Positions 25,202-34,163 are shown, numbered from the stretch's first letter. The stretch: DNA of 37,410 bases from Salinicola peritrichatus (GCF_003206715.1 NZ_PZJU01000020.1:1-37410), one strand, 5' to 3'. Program-made: numbers and translations. The notes: a model not told the origin generated them from the letters alone.

Positions 25202-26116
25202 ATGGCCTGGTTGGAATACCTGTTGCCGCTGATCTTTCTCGCGCCACTGGGCGCAGCCGCGCTGGTGGCCATTACCCTGCGCGACTTGCAAAGCGTGGGC
25301 CTGCGTTCGCCGCATACCGGCGAGCCCATACGCGAGATCGCGCAGGCGCATCGCGACCGCCTGGAGCGGGCTCGGGTGACCTTTTTCCTCGATGCGACGC
25401 TGGCGCCGACACTGACCCTGACGCCGCTGGTCTACGGCATGGGGAGAATGCTGTTCGCCGACGAGCAGAGCTGGCTGGAGTGGTCGCTCTACGGCGTCGT
25501 CAGCACGCTGCTGGCGGTGGTGTTCTGCTTTTTGATTCTCCGCGACGTGCAACGCGTGCGTCGTCTCACCCATAGTCTTGCCTGCGAACTCGCGGTCGGC
25601 CAGGCGCTCGATCACCTCATCCGTCCGGCGGCCGAGCCCTATTTCGTATTCCATGACTTCCCCGCCGACAGCTACAGCATCGACAACGTGCTGGTGACGC
25701 CACAGGGCGTTTTCGTGATCCAGACCATGGCGCGGGATTTCCCCCTCGATCTCGAGGGTAAGCCGCGCAAGACCGTTGCCGTCGAAGCCGAGCGCCTACG
25801 CTTCCCCGATCGGCACGAGCGCGAGATGCTGCGCAAGGTGCGCATGGCGACCGTGTGGCTGCGCCAGTGGCTGACGCGGCACGCCAACCTCAGCGTCTCG
25901 GTGAACGGTATCCTGGTGCTGCCCGGCTGGAACATCGACGACGAGACCGAACATCTCGGCGATACCCGCGACGTGCGCGTGGTCGACGGCTTCGATCTCG
26001 CCGCGCAACTGGGCATCGCCACCGACGAGGCGATCGACGACGCTCAGCGCCAGCATCTGGTCGAAACGCTCAATGCCCGCTATCAACGATTCGATCGCAA
26101 ACCGTCGACTCGCTGA
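25202..26116 (+). CDS. Membrane-anchored NERD-domain protein, catalytic residues apparently lost
   Basis: A 304-residue protein with an N-terminal membrane segment (LEYLLPLIFLAPLGAAALVAI), two more around residues 60-120, and a cytoplasmic nuclease-related (NERD) domain from about residue 125. The domain shows ELAVGQALDHL, then YSIDNVLVTPQGVFVIQTMA. In active NERD enzymes the last piece normally reads VIE-x-K; here Glu is replaced by Gln and the Lys position by Met, so nuclease activity is doubtful. The Asp in IDNVLV is kept. Its neighbours give no functional clue. ATG is preceded by CAAGGACA. Confidence 0.8.
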   Translation: MAWLEYLLPLIFLAPLGAAALVAITLRDLQSVGLRSPHTGEPIREIAQAHRDRLERARVTFFLDATLAPTLTLTPLVYGMGRMLFADEQSWLEWSLYGVVSTLLAVVFCFLILRDVQRVRRLTHSLACELAVGQALDHLIRPAAEPYFVFHDFPADSYSIDNVLVTPQGVFVIQTMARDFPLDLEGKPRKTVAVEAERLRFPDRHEREMLRKVRMATVWLRQWLTRHANLSVSVNGILVLPGWNIDDETEHLGDTRDVRVVDGFDLAAQLGIATDEAIDDAQRQHLVETLNARYQRFDRKPSTR

Positions 26117-26163
26117 CGACACTTTCGCCCCCCCCCGACGACACTTGTATCCCAGGAGACGCC

Positions 26164-27132
26164 ATGCCCCGTTCCGCCACCGCCTACGACGTACTCACCT
26201 TCGGTGAAGCCATGGCCCTGTTCGTGGCCGACGACAGCGGCCCGCTGGATCGGGTCGTCCAGTTTCACCGCCGCACCGCCGGTGCCGATACCAATGTCGC
26301 CATCGGCCTGTCACGATTGGGCTTCGACGTTCGCTGGCTGAGTCGGGTGGGCGAGGATCACAACGGCACTTTCCTGCAACGCGCGCTCGAAGCCGAAGGC
26401 CTCGACTGTCGACACCTCAAGCGCGACCCGAACCACGCCACCGGGCTGGTGTTCAAGGCGCGCGCCGTGGATGGCGCCGACCCGCATGTCGAGTACGTCC
26501 GCCGCGGTAGTGCCGCCAGCCACCTGTGCATCGACGACTGCACGGATGTCGAACTCGACGCCGCCCGCCATCTCCACGCCACCGGCATTCCGCCGGCGCT
26601 GTCGCCAACCGCCCGCGAACTCTCGTTCGAGCTGCTCTCGCGTGCCCGCGCCGCGGGCTTGTCGATCTCCTTCGATCCCAACCTGCGCCCGACCCTGTGG
26701 CCGAGCGAGGCGGTGATGATCGAGACCCTCAACGCGCTGGCGGCCAAGGCGGATATCGTGATGCCGGGGCTCAGCGAGGGGCGCTTGCTGACCGGCCGCG
26801 AAACGCCTTACGACATCGCCGGCGACTACCTGGATCGCGGTGCCCGCGCGGTGGTGATCAAGCTGGGCCCGGAGGGCAGCTACTTCCGCACGGCGGAGAC
26901 CGAAGGCAGCGTGAAAGGGGCTCCGGTCAAGACGGTGATCGATACCGTGGGTGCCGGCGACGGTTTCGCGGTCGGCATCATCAGCGCCTATCTCGACGGC
27001 CTCGACTGGCAGGCGGCGCTCAACCGAGGCAACCTCATCGGCGCCCGTCAGGTACAGGTGATCGGCGACATGGAAGGCCTGCCCAGCCGGGAAGAGTTGG
27101 TCGCCATGGAGTCCAGCGGCGAGGCGATCTAA
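26164..27132 (+). CDS. kdgK: 2-keto-3-deoxygluconate kinase (PfkB family)
   Basis: A 322-residue ribokinase-fold enzyme that phosphorylates 2-keto-3-deoxygluconate for the Entner-Doudoroff pathway. The start ATG at 26164 has CAGGAG 6 bp upstream; the frame is open much further back but overlaps the NERD gene. Family marks are TFGEAMALF, the sugar-site GADTNVAIGLSRLG, ISFDPNLRPTLWP, and the catalytic DTVGAGDGFAVG with the base Asp. The close match of FDPNLRP and EAMALF to KDG kinases supports this over fructokinase. It could serve the sugar-acid TRAP system upstream. Confidence 0.9.
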   Translation: MPRSATAYDVLTFGEAMALFVADDSGPLDRVVQFHRRTAGADTNVAIGLSRLGFDVRWLSRVGEDHNGTFLQRALEAEGLDCRHLKRDPNHATGLVFKARAVDGADPHVEYVRRGSAASHLCIDDCTDVELDAARHLHATGIPPALSPTARELSFELLSRARAAGLSISFDPNLRPTLWPSEAVMIETLNALAAKADIVMPGLSEGRLLTGRETPYDIAGDYLDRGARAVVIKLGPEGSYFRTAETEGSVKGAPVKTVIDTVGAGDGFAVGIISAYLDGLDWQAALNRGNLIGARQVQVIGDMEGLPSREELVAMESSGEAI

Positions 27133-27134
27133 GC

Positions 27135-27335
27135 CTAGTGCAAGGTGGTTTACGAAAAGTCGGCGAGCGAAGGCCAGACTAGGCGCAACGACCGTAGGGA
27201 GTCACAGCCGTAGGCTGGCCCGAAGGGGGGAGCGTAGCGAATCAAAATCGGCGCAGAAAGGACCGGGCTCGTGTTCGAGTTTACGGAGTTGTAAATGAAT
27301 CTTCTAAGCCGATTTTTAACGACGCATGGGCGAGC
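27135..27335. repeat. Dispersed intergenic repeat, copy 3
   Basis: Contains gcgagcgaaggccagactagg, ggctggcccgaaggggggag (from 27213), gagtttacggagttgtaaatga (27277-27298) and cgcatgggcgagc (27323-27335). The last 13-mer nearly repeats the end of copy 2 and falls within the last codons of the minus-strand gene that stops at 27316. Modules are in a different orientation order from copy 2. Confidence 0.6.
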
Positions 27336-27813
27336 ACAGCCAGTTTTCGCGCAGCGCCGCCAGCACGGCGGGCTTGAGCGCGCCCAACGCCTCGCCGGAA
27401 AGTCCGCTCAGCACGATCAGTCGCACCTGGCGTCCATCGCGATAGCCCAACCACAGCGGTAGCTGGACCGCGCAGCGGGTCTGCGGCTGAACGCGCAGCG
27501 GCCAGCGTCGCGGCCGCGCCAGGCGCTCCCACAGCCACCAGCGTTCGAACTCGGCGGTCGACGGGCAATCGCCGCCATCCAATAGCGCCGTGCCGTCCTC
27601 GGCGTCGGTCGACTGTGCGGGCAGTGCTCCTGGCCATAACAGTGCGCGTGGCGTGTGCTCGGCGGCCATCAACCAGGCTCGTGGTGCCTGCGCCGGCCTG
27701 CCGATTGCCACCGCCCACAGCGACAACCAGGCCGGCTCGAAACGTTGCGCACCGAAGCGTTCGAGCTTGGCTCGCGCCGCCGAGACATCGAGCCGCCGCG
27801 CCAGCCTAACCAT
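27316..27813 (-). CDS. Small unknown protein coupled to the SSS symporter
   Basis: The product from ATG 27813 has 165 residues; this start overlaps the last codons and stop of the symporter gene by 8 bp, so translation is likely coupled. It is Trp-, Arg- and Leu-rich (FEPAWLSLWAVAIGRP, FERWWLWERLARPRRWP, QLPLWLGYRDGRQVRLIVL) with no signal peptide or clear membrane segment. I do not recognise the family. It may regulate or assist the transporter. The last residues (WLCSPMRR) lie in DNA that resembles the end of the dispersed repeat. Confidence 0.65.
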   Translation of the reverse strand: MVRLARRLDVSAARAKLERFGAQRFEPAWLSLWAVAIGRPAQAPRAWLMAAEHTPRALLWPGALPAQSTDAEDGTALLDGGDCPSTAEFERWWLWERLARPRRWPLRVQPQTRCAVQLPLWLGYRDGRQVRLIVLSGLSGEALGALKPAVLAALRENWLCSPMRR

Positions 27814-29431
27814 TGGCCCACAGCTGCAGCCCACCCAGCAGCGCCAGCGCCATGAAGAACCAGACGACCAGCCCGATGCAACGCCAGCGGGTCAGGCGCG
27901 CATCGCGGCCGACGATCTCGGCGGCGTCGCTGCGCCCCTTGAGGATCGCCTGCATGTCCGGCGCGGTCTCTTCGATGACGACATCGGCCAGCTGTTCCCG
28001 CGAGGGGGCCGGCGCCGTCAGGCTGACGCCGTAACCGACGACCAGCGAGACCACCAGTCCGACGAAATTCTGGTAGAGCCACGAAACGTCGGTATTCGAT
28101 ACCGCCCACACGGCGGCCATTCCCAGCACGATGCCGGCCACCGCCCCGCGTCCGTTGCTGCGGTGACTCAATATCGCCAGCAGGAAGACACCCAGCAGCG
28201 CGCCGTAGAACCAGGAGCCGATGCGGTTGACCGCCTCGATCACCGGGCCGAGATTGCCGGCGAAGAAGGCGAATACCGTGGCATAGAGCCCCCAGAAGAT
28301 GGTCGCCCAGCGCGATACCTTGAGATAGTGGCGCTCGTCGGCATCGGCGTTGACGTAGCGGGCGTAGAAATCGCGCACCGTGACCGCGGAGAGCGAATTG
28401 AGCGCCGAGTCGAGACTCGACATCGCCGCCGCGAACACGCCGGCGATCACCAGTCCGGTGATGCCCACCGGGAAGGCCTCGACCACGTAGCGCGGAAACA
28501 GCTCGTTGAGATTCTCCGGCGCCGTCAGCCCGTGCTGCTGGTAGTAGGCCGCCAGCATCACGCCGATGAACAGAAACAGCAGCATCTGCGGCACCAGCAG
28601 ATAGCCACCGATCAGCAGCGATCGCTGCCCCTCGGCGATCGTCGGGCTGGTCAGCACGCGCTGGATCTGGCTCTGGTCGGTACCGAAGTAGGCGATGTGC
28701 ATCACCACGCCGCCGATCAAACCGGCCCAGATCGAATAGGTCACCGTCGGATCGAGCGAAAAATCGATCGTGTTGAACATGCCGTTGGCGGCGCCGAATT
28801 CGAACACATCGCCCCAACCGCCGGGCAGGCTGGAAACCATCAACACCATGCTCAGGATGGCGCCGAGCCAGAGTACGAACATCTGGATCACGTCGGTCCA
28901 GATCACCGCGCTGATTCCTCCCAGCACGGTGTAGCTCACGGCGATCACCGCCATCAGCACGATGGTCAGGTTGACGTTCCATCCCGTCACCACGGAGAGC
29001 ACCAGTGCCGGGGCGTACAGCACCACGCCGGTGGCCAGCCCGCGCGCAATCAGAAACAGCAACGCCGCCAGCGACCGCGTCAACGCACCGAAGCGCCGCT
29101 CGAGCAATTCATAGATGCTGTAGATGCCGGCGCGATGAAAGACCGGTACCAGCACCAGAATCAGCACGGCCATCGCCAGCGGCACGTTGATAAAGGTCGC
29201 CAGGCGCTCCAGGCCCCCTTCGAAGCCCCAACCGGGCGCCCCGATGAAGGTGATCGCGCTGGCCTGGGTCGCCATTACCGAGAGCCCGATCGCCCAACCG
29301 GGGATCTTGCGGCCGCCGAGGAAGTAATCCTGCGTGCTTTCCTGATCCTTGCCGAAGCGGGCCCCGACCCAGGCGATGCCCACGACGTAGATGATCAGGA
29401 CGACGGTGTCCCACCAAGTGAAAGCGCCCAC
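27806..29431 (-). CDS. Sodium:solute symporter (SSS family)
   Basis: A 541-residue protein with about 13 membrane segments. It starts with GTG, preceded by GAGGTGGAGAT. The family signature appears as GLVIAGVFAAAMSSLDSALNS, and the early GGRKIPGWAIGLSVMATQASA with FIGAPGWGFEGG matches the unwound first helix of the LeuT-like fold. A cytoplasmic loop near residues 440-490 precedes the final segment. It uses the sodium gradient to import an unknown solute; related proteins take carboxylates, sugars or amino acids. It is followed by the coupled small protein. Confidence 0.92.
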   Translation of the reverse strand: MGAFTWWDTVVLIIYVVGIAWVGARFGKDQESTQDYFLGGRKIPGWAIGLSVMATQASAITFIGAPGWGFEGGLERLATFINVPLAMAVLILVLVPVFHRAGIYSIYELLERRFGALTRSLAALLFLIARGLATGVVLYAPALVLSVVTGWNVNLTIVLMAVIAVSYTVLGGISAVIWTDVIQMFVLWLGAILSMVLMVSSLPGGWGDVFEFGAANGMFNTIDFSLDPTVTYSIWAGLIGGVVMHIAYFGTDQSQIQRVLTSPTIAEGQRSLLIGGYLLVPQMLLFLFIGVMLAAYYQQHGLTAPENLNELFPRYVVEAFPVGITGLVIAGVFAAAMSSLDSALNSLSAVTVRDFYARYVNADADERHYLKVSRWATIFWGLYATVFAFFAGNLGPVIEAVNRIGSWFYGALLGVFLLAILSHRSNGRGAVAGIVLGMAAVWAVSNTDVSWLYQNFVGLVVSLVVGYGVSLTAPAPSREQLADVVIEETAPDMQAILKGRSDAAEIVGRDARLTRWRCIGLVVWFFMALALLGGLQLWANG

Positions 29432-29523
29432 ATCTCCACCTCGATTTTGTTACCGACAAACCAAGCGTAGCACGTCACTCACGGGCGCCCAGTGAACCCG
29501 TTTTGACCGGCCCGAACGAAAAA

Positions 29524-29542
29524 CCCCGGCCATTGGCCGGGG
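29524..29542 (-). terminator. Rho-independent terminator of the BCCT gene
   Basis: On the minus strand ccccggcc-aat-ggccgggg is followed by TTTTTC, 23 bp after the BCCT stop codon. The 8-bp GC-rich stem with a T-run is a textbook terminator. Confidence 0.9.
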
Positions 29543-29564
29543 CAAGGGGAAACGCTATCCGCTA

Positions 29565-31631
29565 TCAGCCCGCGGGCTGCTCGGGGCTGTCCGGCATGTT
29601 GATGCTGCCCGGTTCCACCCGGTTGAGGTGGAGGAACTGCAGATGACGCTCGTACTGATCGAGAATATCGTTGATCACCTGCTCCTTGGTGTAGCCCATC
29701 AGGTCGTAACCCTGGCTACCCTCCAGCAGATACACTTCCAGACGGTAGTACCGACCGCTGCTACGCGGCGTACGCATGGCGAACGATGGCGTGGAGAACG
29801 GCTGCGTCCAGATCTGGTAGGCGAAGTTCTGCTCGTTGCCGAGGTCGACATAGAACGAAAGATAGTCGTCGTCGTTCTGCGAGCCCTCTTTGATCTCGAC
29901 GTCGACGCCCTGCTGTACCAACTCGTCGCGCACGGCCTCCATGGCCGGCAGGCCGGTCTCTTTGAGGAATCGGCGCGCCTGTTCCCGATTGGGGAACGAC
30001 ATCGCCCGCTTGAGTCGTGATTGCCAGTTGTAGGAACGATCCCGGCCGCCGCCCGTGGACATCCGACCCGACAGCGAACCCGAGAGACTGAGACGATGAC
30101 TGTCTTCCTTGAAGGCTTCGACCTTCAGCGCCTTGTAGAGGCCGGCGATCATGAAGAACAGCACGATCGAGAACGGCAGTCCGGTAATCACCACCGCACT
30201 CTGCAGCGTGGAAAGCCCCCCGGCGAGCAGTAGCGCCAACGTCAGGATCCCGATCACCGCCGACCATAGGATACGCATCCAGATCGGCGCGTCGCTGTTG
30301 ACGTCCTTGAGGATCGAGGTGAAGTTCGACAATACCAGCGCCCCGGAATCTCCCGAGGTCACGAAGAACACGATCGCCAGGATACTGACCGCGATGGTGG
30401 TCACCACCGGGAAAGGATAGGCCTGCAGGAACAGATAGATGCCCGCCGGCGGCGTGTCCATGACCTGCTGGCCGAAATCGCTGGCACCGTTGATCGCCAT
30501 GTCGAGGGCACTGTTACCCAGGATCGACATCCAGATCATCATGAAGGCGATCGGCAGCGTCAGGGTACCGGCGACGAAGGTACGGATGGTGCGCCCACGC
30601 GAGATACGCGCCAGGAACAGCCCCACGAACGGCCCCCAGGCGATCCACCAGGCCCAGAAGAACAGCGTCCAGGCATTCAGCCAGTCGGTGGGACGATCGA
30701 AGGCGTAAGTATCGAACGACATCGAGATGAAGCCGGAGAGATAGTCCCCGACGTTCATCACCAGGGCATTGAGCAGAAAGATCGTCTTGCCGGCAAACAG
30801 CACGAACAGCAGCAACGCGATCGCCAGCAGAATGTTGAATTCGGAGAGGCGGCGAATCCCCTTTTCGACCCCGGTGACCGCCGATATGGTGGCGAACAGC
30901 ACGATCAGCAGCACCAGGACGGTCTGGGTCCAGGCGCTTTCGGTAATGCCGAACATGTAATCCAGCCCGTAGTTGAGCTGGATCACCCCGATGCCGAGGC
31001 TGGCGGCAATCCCGAACACGGTGCCGAGCACCGCCGCGATATCCACCGCATGGCCAATCGGTCCGTAGATCTTCTTGCCAAAGATCGGATAGAGCGCGCT
31101 GCTGATGGTCAGCGGCAGGTTGTGGCGATAACTGAAGAACGCCAGCGACATGCCCACCAGGGTGTAGATTCCCCAGCCCGACAGCCCCCAGTGCAGGAAC
31201 GTGATCTGCATGGCATGCCGCGCCGCGGCGACCTGATCGACGGGAGCGTCGGGAGCGGTGTAGAACTGGGTCAGTGGCTCGGCCAGGGCGAAGAAGATGA
31301 CCCCGATGCCGATCCCGGCGGAGAACAACATCGCCGACCAGGAAAAGATATTGAAATCGGGTCGCGCGTGTTCCGGCCCCAGCCGAATCTTGCCGAAGCG
31401 CGAAACGCCGAGGAAAATCACGAAGGCGAGATAAATGACGACGGTGAGGAAGTAGTACCAACCGAAAGTGTTGGATATCCAGCCCAGCAGGGCGTTGATG
31501 ATCGCGTTGGCCTGATCGGTGGCCACCATCGCCCACACCGAGAAGATCACGATACCGATGACGGACCCATAGAAAACGACGGGATTCAGTCGGTCCTGGG
31601 TGTGGGAATCATTATCGGGTCTGGTACTCAT
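29565..31631 (-). CDS. betT: BCCT-family choline/betaine transporter (BetT-like)
   Basis: A 688-residue sodium- or proton-coupled transporter with 12 membrane segments (about residues 20-510). The BCCT signature is visible as AWTLFFWAWWIAWGPFVG, followed by LFLARISRGRTIR. SAGIGIGVIFFALAEPL early on and FVTSGDSGALVLSN near residue 410 are also typical. A long cytoplasmic C-terminal tail of about 170 residues (from about 515) matches BetT-type proteins, where it senses osmotic strength. It should import choline or a betaine, suitable for a halophile. GGGAG precedes the ATG. It is monocistronic, with its own terminator. Confidence 0.92.
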   Translation of the reverse strand: MSTRPDNDSHTQDRLNPVVFYGSVIGIVIFSVWAMVATDQANAIINALLGWISNTFGWYYFLTVVIYLAFVIFLGVSRFGKIRLGPEHARPDFNIFSWSAMLFSAGIGIGVIFFALAEPLTQFYTAPDAPVDQVAAARHAMQITFLHWGLSGWGIYTLVGMSLAFFSYRHNLPLTISSALYPIFGKKIYGPIGHAVDIAAVLGTVFGIAASLGIGVIQLNYGLDYMFGITESAWTQTVLVLLIVLFATISAVTGVEKGIRRLSEFNILLAIALLLFVLFAGKTIFLLNALVMNVGDYLSGFISMSFDTYAFDRPTDWLNAWTLFFWAWWIAWGPFVGLFLARISRGRTIRTFVAGTLTLPIAFMMIWMSILGNSALDMAINGASDFGQQVMDTPPAGIYLFLQAYPFPVVTTIAVSILAIVFFVTSGDSGALVLSNFTSILKDVNSDAPIWMRILWSAVIGILTLALLLAGGLSTLQSAVVITGLPFSIVLFFMIAGLYKALKVEAFKEDSHRLSLSGSLSGRMSTGGGRDRSYNWQSRLKRAMSFPNREQARRFLKETGLPAMEAVRDELVQQGVDVEIKEGSQNDDDYLSFYVDLGNEQNFAYQIWTQPFSTPSFAMRTPRSSGRYYRLEVYLLEGSQGYDLMGYTKEQVINDILDQYERHLQFLHLNRVEPGSINMPDSPEQPAG

Positions 31632-31971
31632 GCGGCTCCCGTCATGTTGGATAGTGACATGCTTGGCGCACTCGGCGCGGCACCAACGCGCGTAAGCGCC
31701 GAAAGCCCCGCAATGCGGTGCTCCGCCAATCTCCTGTTCATCGCGAACTCACATGGCTTCGGCTTGAGTTAAGTCGACTTTGGTCAGCGAATCCAGAAAG
31801 CGTTTCAACGATAGGCCTCATCGCTACACTACCGCCATTCGCAGGCGGCCTTCCGAGTTCCAACGGTCGGGCCGTCCCGCCAAGGTGGATTCGATTGCCG
31901 TCAAGCCTGGCCATGTCGGCGTTCTGGCTACCGCTGCTGGTGATAGCGAACAGTAAAAAGCACACCAGTTT
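31632..31971 (-). other. Long leader or intergenic region upstream of the BCCT gene
   Basis: About 340 bp with no convincing gene on either strand. If the BetI-like site further upstream marks the promoter, this is a long 5' untranslated region. Confidence 0.3.
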
Positions 31972-31996
31972 TTATTGATTGCCTATTCAATTAAAA
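31972..31996 (-). promoter_or_regulatory. BetI-like operator upstream of betT
   Basis: The sequence ttattgattg-ccta-ttcaattaaaa resembles the BetI site between E. coli betT and betI, which I recall as TTATTGATTG, four bases, TTCAAT. BetI represses choline uptake and oxidation genes. No betI gene is seen in this window. Confidence 0.45.
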
Positions 31997-32073
31997 TACG
32001 GCGTTATGGATCGCCTTTCAACCGCCGTCCTCCGACTTTGCCACGCCGCGGTCCGCACCGATGTCCGAAAAAA

Positions 32074-32105
32074 CGACGGCGCCGGGCTCATGCCCGGCGC
32101 CGTCG
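32074..32105 (-). terminator. Rho-independent terminator after the dGTPase gene
   Basis: On the minus strand a perfect 14-bp stem (cgacggcgccgggc and its complement) with a 4-base loop is followed by TTTTTT at 32073-32068. It lies about 115 bp beyond the dgt stop. Confidence 0.85.
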
Positions 32106-32218
32106 CGGAATCGACATCTTGTTTCGGTGGATGCTGGCGCGGTTCAAGCCGCTGGCGGACGGAACGGGAATGCAGCGCTGCTCGCGGGATGACCGGAACG
32201 AACGACGGGAAGCGGGAT

Positions 32219-33553
32219 TTACTCGCCCTTCAGCCGGCCGCCCATCTCTTGCGCCAGTTCGACCGCGTAGTGATCGGTCATGCCGCCGATGAAGTCGAGC
32301 ATGCGGCGGTAGCTGTCGTAGAGCGACCAGGAGGGTTTCGGCGTGTTCTCGCCGATCAGCGCCAGCACGCGCTGATGCTTGAACGAGGAGTGGCCGGTGT
32401 GGTGCAACTCGTGAGCAGCACCGATGAAGGCCTCGAGCAGGATGCCCAGGGTGGTGTAGGCGCCGATCTCCAGTTTGGCCTTGCGCTCGTTGCGGAAGAT
32501 GCGTTCGCGGGCCAATTGCTTGGCCGACGAGACGCCCCAGGTCAGATCGGGATGGCACAGCTCGAGCAGGTCCTCCTCGAGCGCGCCGTTGAGCAGCGCC
32601 GTCTCATGTTGAACGAAGACATCGCCAACCTCGTTGACCGCCCGCTCCATCGCCGCCCCGCGCAGCGCGGCGATACGCCGGCGCTGGGAAACCCCGGTCG
32701 CGGCCATCTGTTCGTAGCCAGCCGGCGGTTCCCCGGCGATCTGCAACAGGATCTTGGCGACCTCCTCGTAGCGCAGGATCCCCATCTCGAGGCCATCCTC
32801 GAGATCGAGCAACGCATAGCAGATATCGTCCGCCGCCTCGACCAGGTAAGCCAGCGGGTGGCGGCACCACTTGGAGTCGCCGACCGACTTCATGCCCAGG
32901 CGCTCGGCGACTTCCGTCAGCAGATGCTTTTCCGACTGATAGCAGCCGAATTTTCCCATCGCGCCGCCATGTTCCACGGTCCAGGGATACTTGAGCAGCG
33001 TGCCGAGCGTCGCAGCGGAGAGACGCATGCCACCGCCGAACTGGTTGTATTCGATCTGGGTGACGACGCGAAAGCCCTGGGCATTGCCTTCGTAGGTCAG
33101 CAGATCGCGACGCTGCGCCTCGTCCAGACCGTCGAGCAGTCCACTGCCCTGCTGCTCGGTCCACTTGAACCAGTCGCGAATGGCATATTCCCCGGCATGG
33201 CCGAACGGCGGGTTGCCGATATCGTGCCCCAGACAGGCCGCCTGCACGATCACGCCCAGGTCGGCCGGGCTGACCCATTCGGGCAGGCGCTCACGCAACT
33301 GTTCGCCGACGATCATGCCCAGGCTGCGGCCGACGCAGCCGACCTCCAGCGAGTGAGTCAACCGGGTGTGGATATGATCGTTGTCGGTCAGCGGGTGGAC
33401 CTGGGTCTTGCGCCCAAGGCGCCGGAAGGAGCCGGAAAAGACGATGCGGTCGTAATCCTTGTGAAACGGGCTACGGCCGATTTCGCCACGCGAGGTCCGG
33501 CCATCGTGCAAACGGACGGGATCGAGCAGACGCTCCCAGTGCATGGCGGTCAT
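32219..33553 (-). CDS. dgt: Deoxyguanosinetriphosphate triphosphohydrolase (dGTPase)
   Basis: A 444-residue HD-domain enzyme that hydrolyses dGTP (or dNTPs) to the nucleoside and triphosphate. The N-terminal DYDRIVFSGSFRRLGRKTQVHP is typical. Metal ligands are the His in THSLEVGCVGR, the HD pair in CLGHDIGNPPFGHAGE, and a later Asp in LVEAADDICYALLDLEDGL. The start ATG at 33553 has GGAG at 7 bp. The transporter IS ends about 85 bp upstream, so the native promoter may have been separated from the gene. Confidence 0.93.
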   Translation of the reverse strand: MTAMHWERLLDPVRLHDGRTSRGEIGRSPFHKDYDRIVFSGSFRRLGRKTQVHPLTDNDHIHTRLTHSLEVGCVGRSLGMIVGEQLRERLPEWVSPADLGVIVQAACLGHDIGNPPFGHAGEYAIRDWFKWTEQQGSGLLDGLDEAQRRDLLTYEGNAQGFRVVTQIEYNQFGGGMRLSAATLGTLLKYPWTVEHGGAMGKFGCYQSEKHLLTEVAERLGMKSVGDSKWCRHPLAYLVEAADDICYALLDLEDGLEMGILRYEEVAKILLQIAGEPPAGYEQMAATGVSQRRRIAALRGAAMERAVNEVGDVFVQHETALLNGALEEDLLELCHPDLTWGVSSAKQLARERIFRNERKAKLEIGAYTTLGILLEAFIGAAHELHHTGHSSFKHQRVLALIGENTPKPSWSLYDSYRRMLDFIGGMTDHYAVELAQEMGGRLKGE

Positions 33554-33724
33554 CGTGGTCTCCGGTTGTTGGGATCGTCAGTCTCGGGGTTCGCGTCGCA
33601 AGCTTCAAGCAAAGCCAGGCTGGTTTTGGTTTTTTCTGGGTAAGCGGATTAAATGGTTGATCTTACCTTTGCATGAGAGTGAGACAGACCGGCATCTCAT
33701 CGGATTATCTGGTTGATGCTTCAC

Positions 33725-34132
33725 CTACTGCTGGTGCATGTTTCCTTCGCTAATTCCAGCAAGAACCCCACACGCCTCAACTTCCCGGTCATCGTTGCAA
33801 CTCGCTCTCAGTGAAACGAGTTGTTTCTCAAGCGCTTGCAGAGCGGTTATCTGCGACCGCACATGAGAGATGTGATCATCGAGCAAGGCGTTGACGGCGG
33901 TACAAGGCTGATGAGGGTCGTCCTGATAGCTCTGTAGTTCGTGAATCTCAGCCAGTGACAGGCCCAGGATTCTGCAGCGACGGATGAAGGCCAGCCCCTC
34001 ACCATGCTTCTCGGTATAGACACGGTAACCGTTGTCCTGCCGATCAGGCGGCGGCAACAAGCCCTGCTGTTCATAGAAGCGGATCGTCTGTGTTTCGACC
34101 CCTACCAACTGCGCCAACTGACCAATGCGCAT
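33725..34132 (-). CDS. MerR-family metal-responsive regulator (CadR/PbrR type)
   Basis: From the inner ATG at 34132 (MRIGQLAQLVGVETQTIRFYE) the product has 135 residues; a slightly longer start at 34147 is possible. The MerR winged helix covers residues 1-70, then a dimerisation helix. Three Cys (C77 in QPCTAVN, C112 and C121 in SCNDDREVEACG) have the spacing of PbrR Cys79/114/123, which bind Pb(II); CadR has a slightly closer third Cys. It should twist the divergent promoter into an active form when Cd, Pb or Zn is bound. Confidence 0.88.
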   Translation of the reverse strand: MRIGQLAQLVGVETQTIRFYEQQGLLPPPDRQDNGYRVYTEKHGEGLAFIRRCRILGLSLAEIHELQSYQDDPHQPCTAVNALLDDHISHVRSQITALQALEKQLVSLRASCNDDREVEACGVLAGISEGNMHQQ

Positions 34133-34163
34133 CAGCCTCCTCCCCAACGGATTCTTTACTCTA

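Noticed and set aside
27590-29470. 626-codon plus-strand frame opposite the SSS symporter
   Set aside because: It is rich in His, Arg and Gln as expected for the antisense of membrane protein codons, and the minus strand has an unmistakable symporter.
31979-33643. Long plus-strand open frame opposite the dGTPase gene
   Set aside because: It is antisense to a clear dgt gene with all HD motifs; the long frame is a by-product of high GC content.
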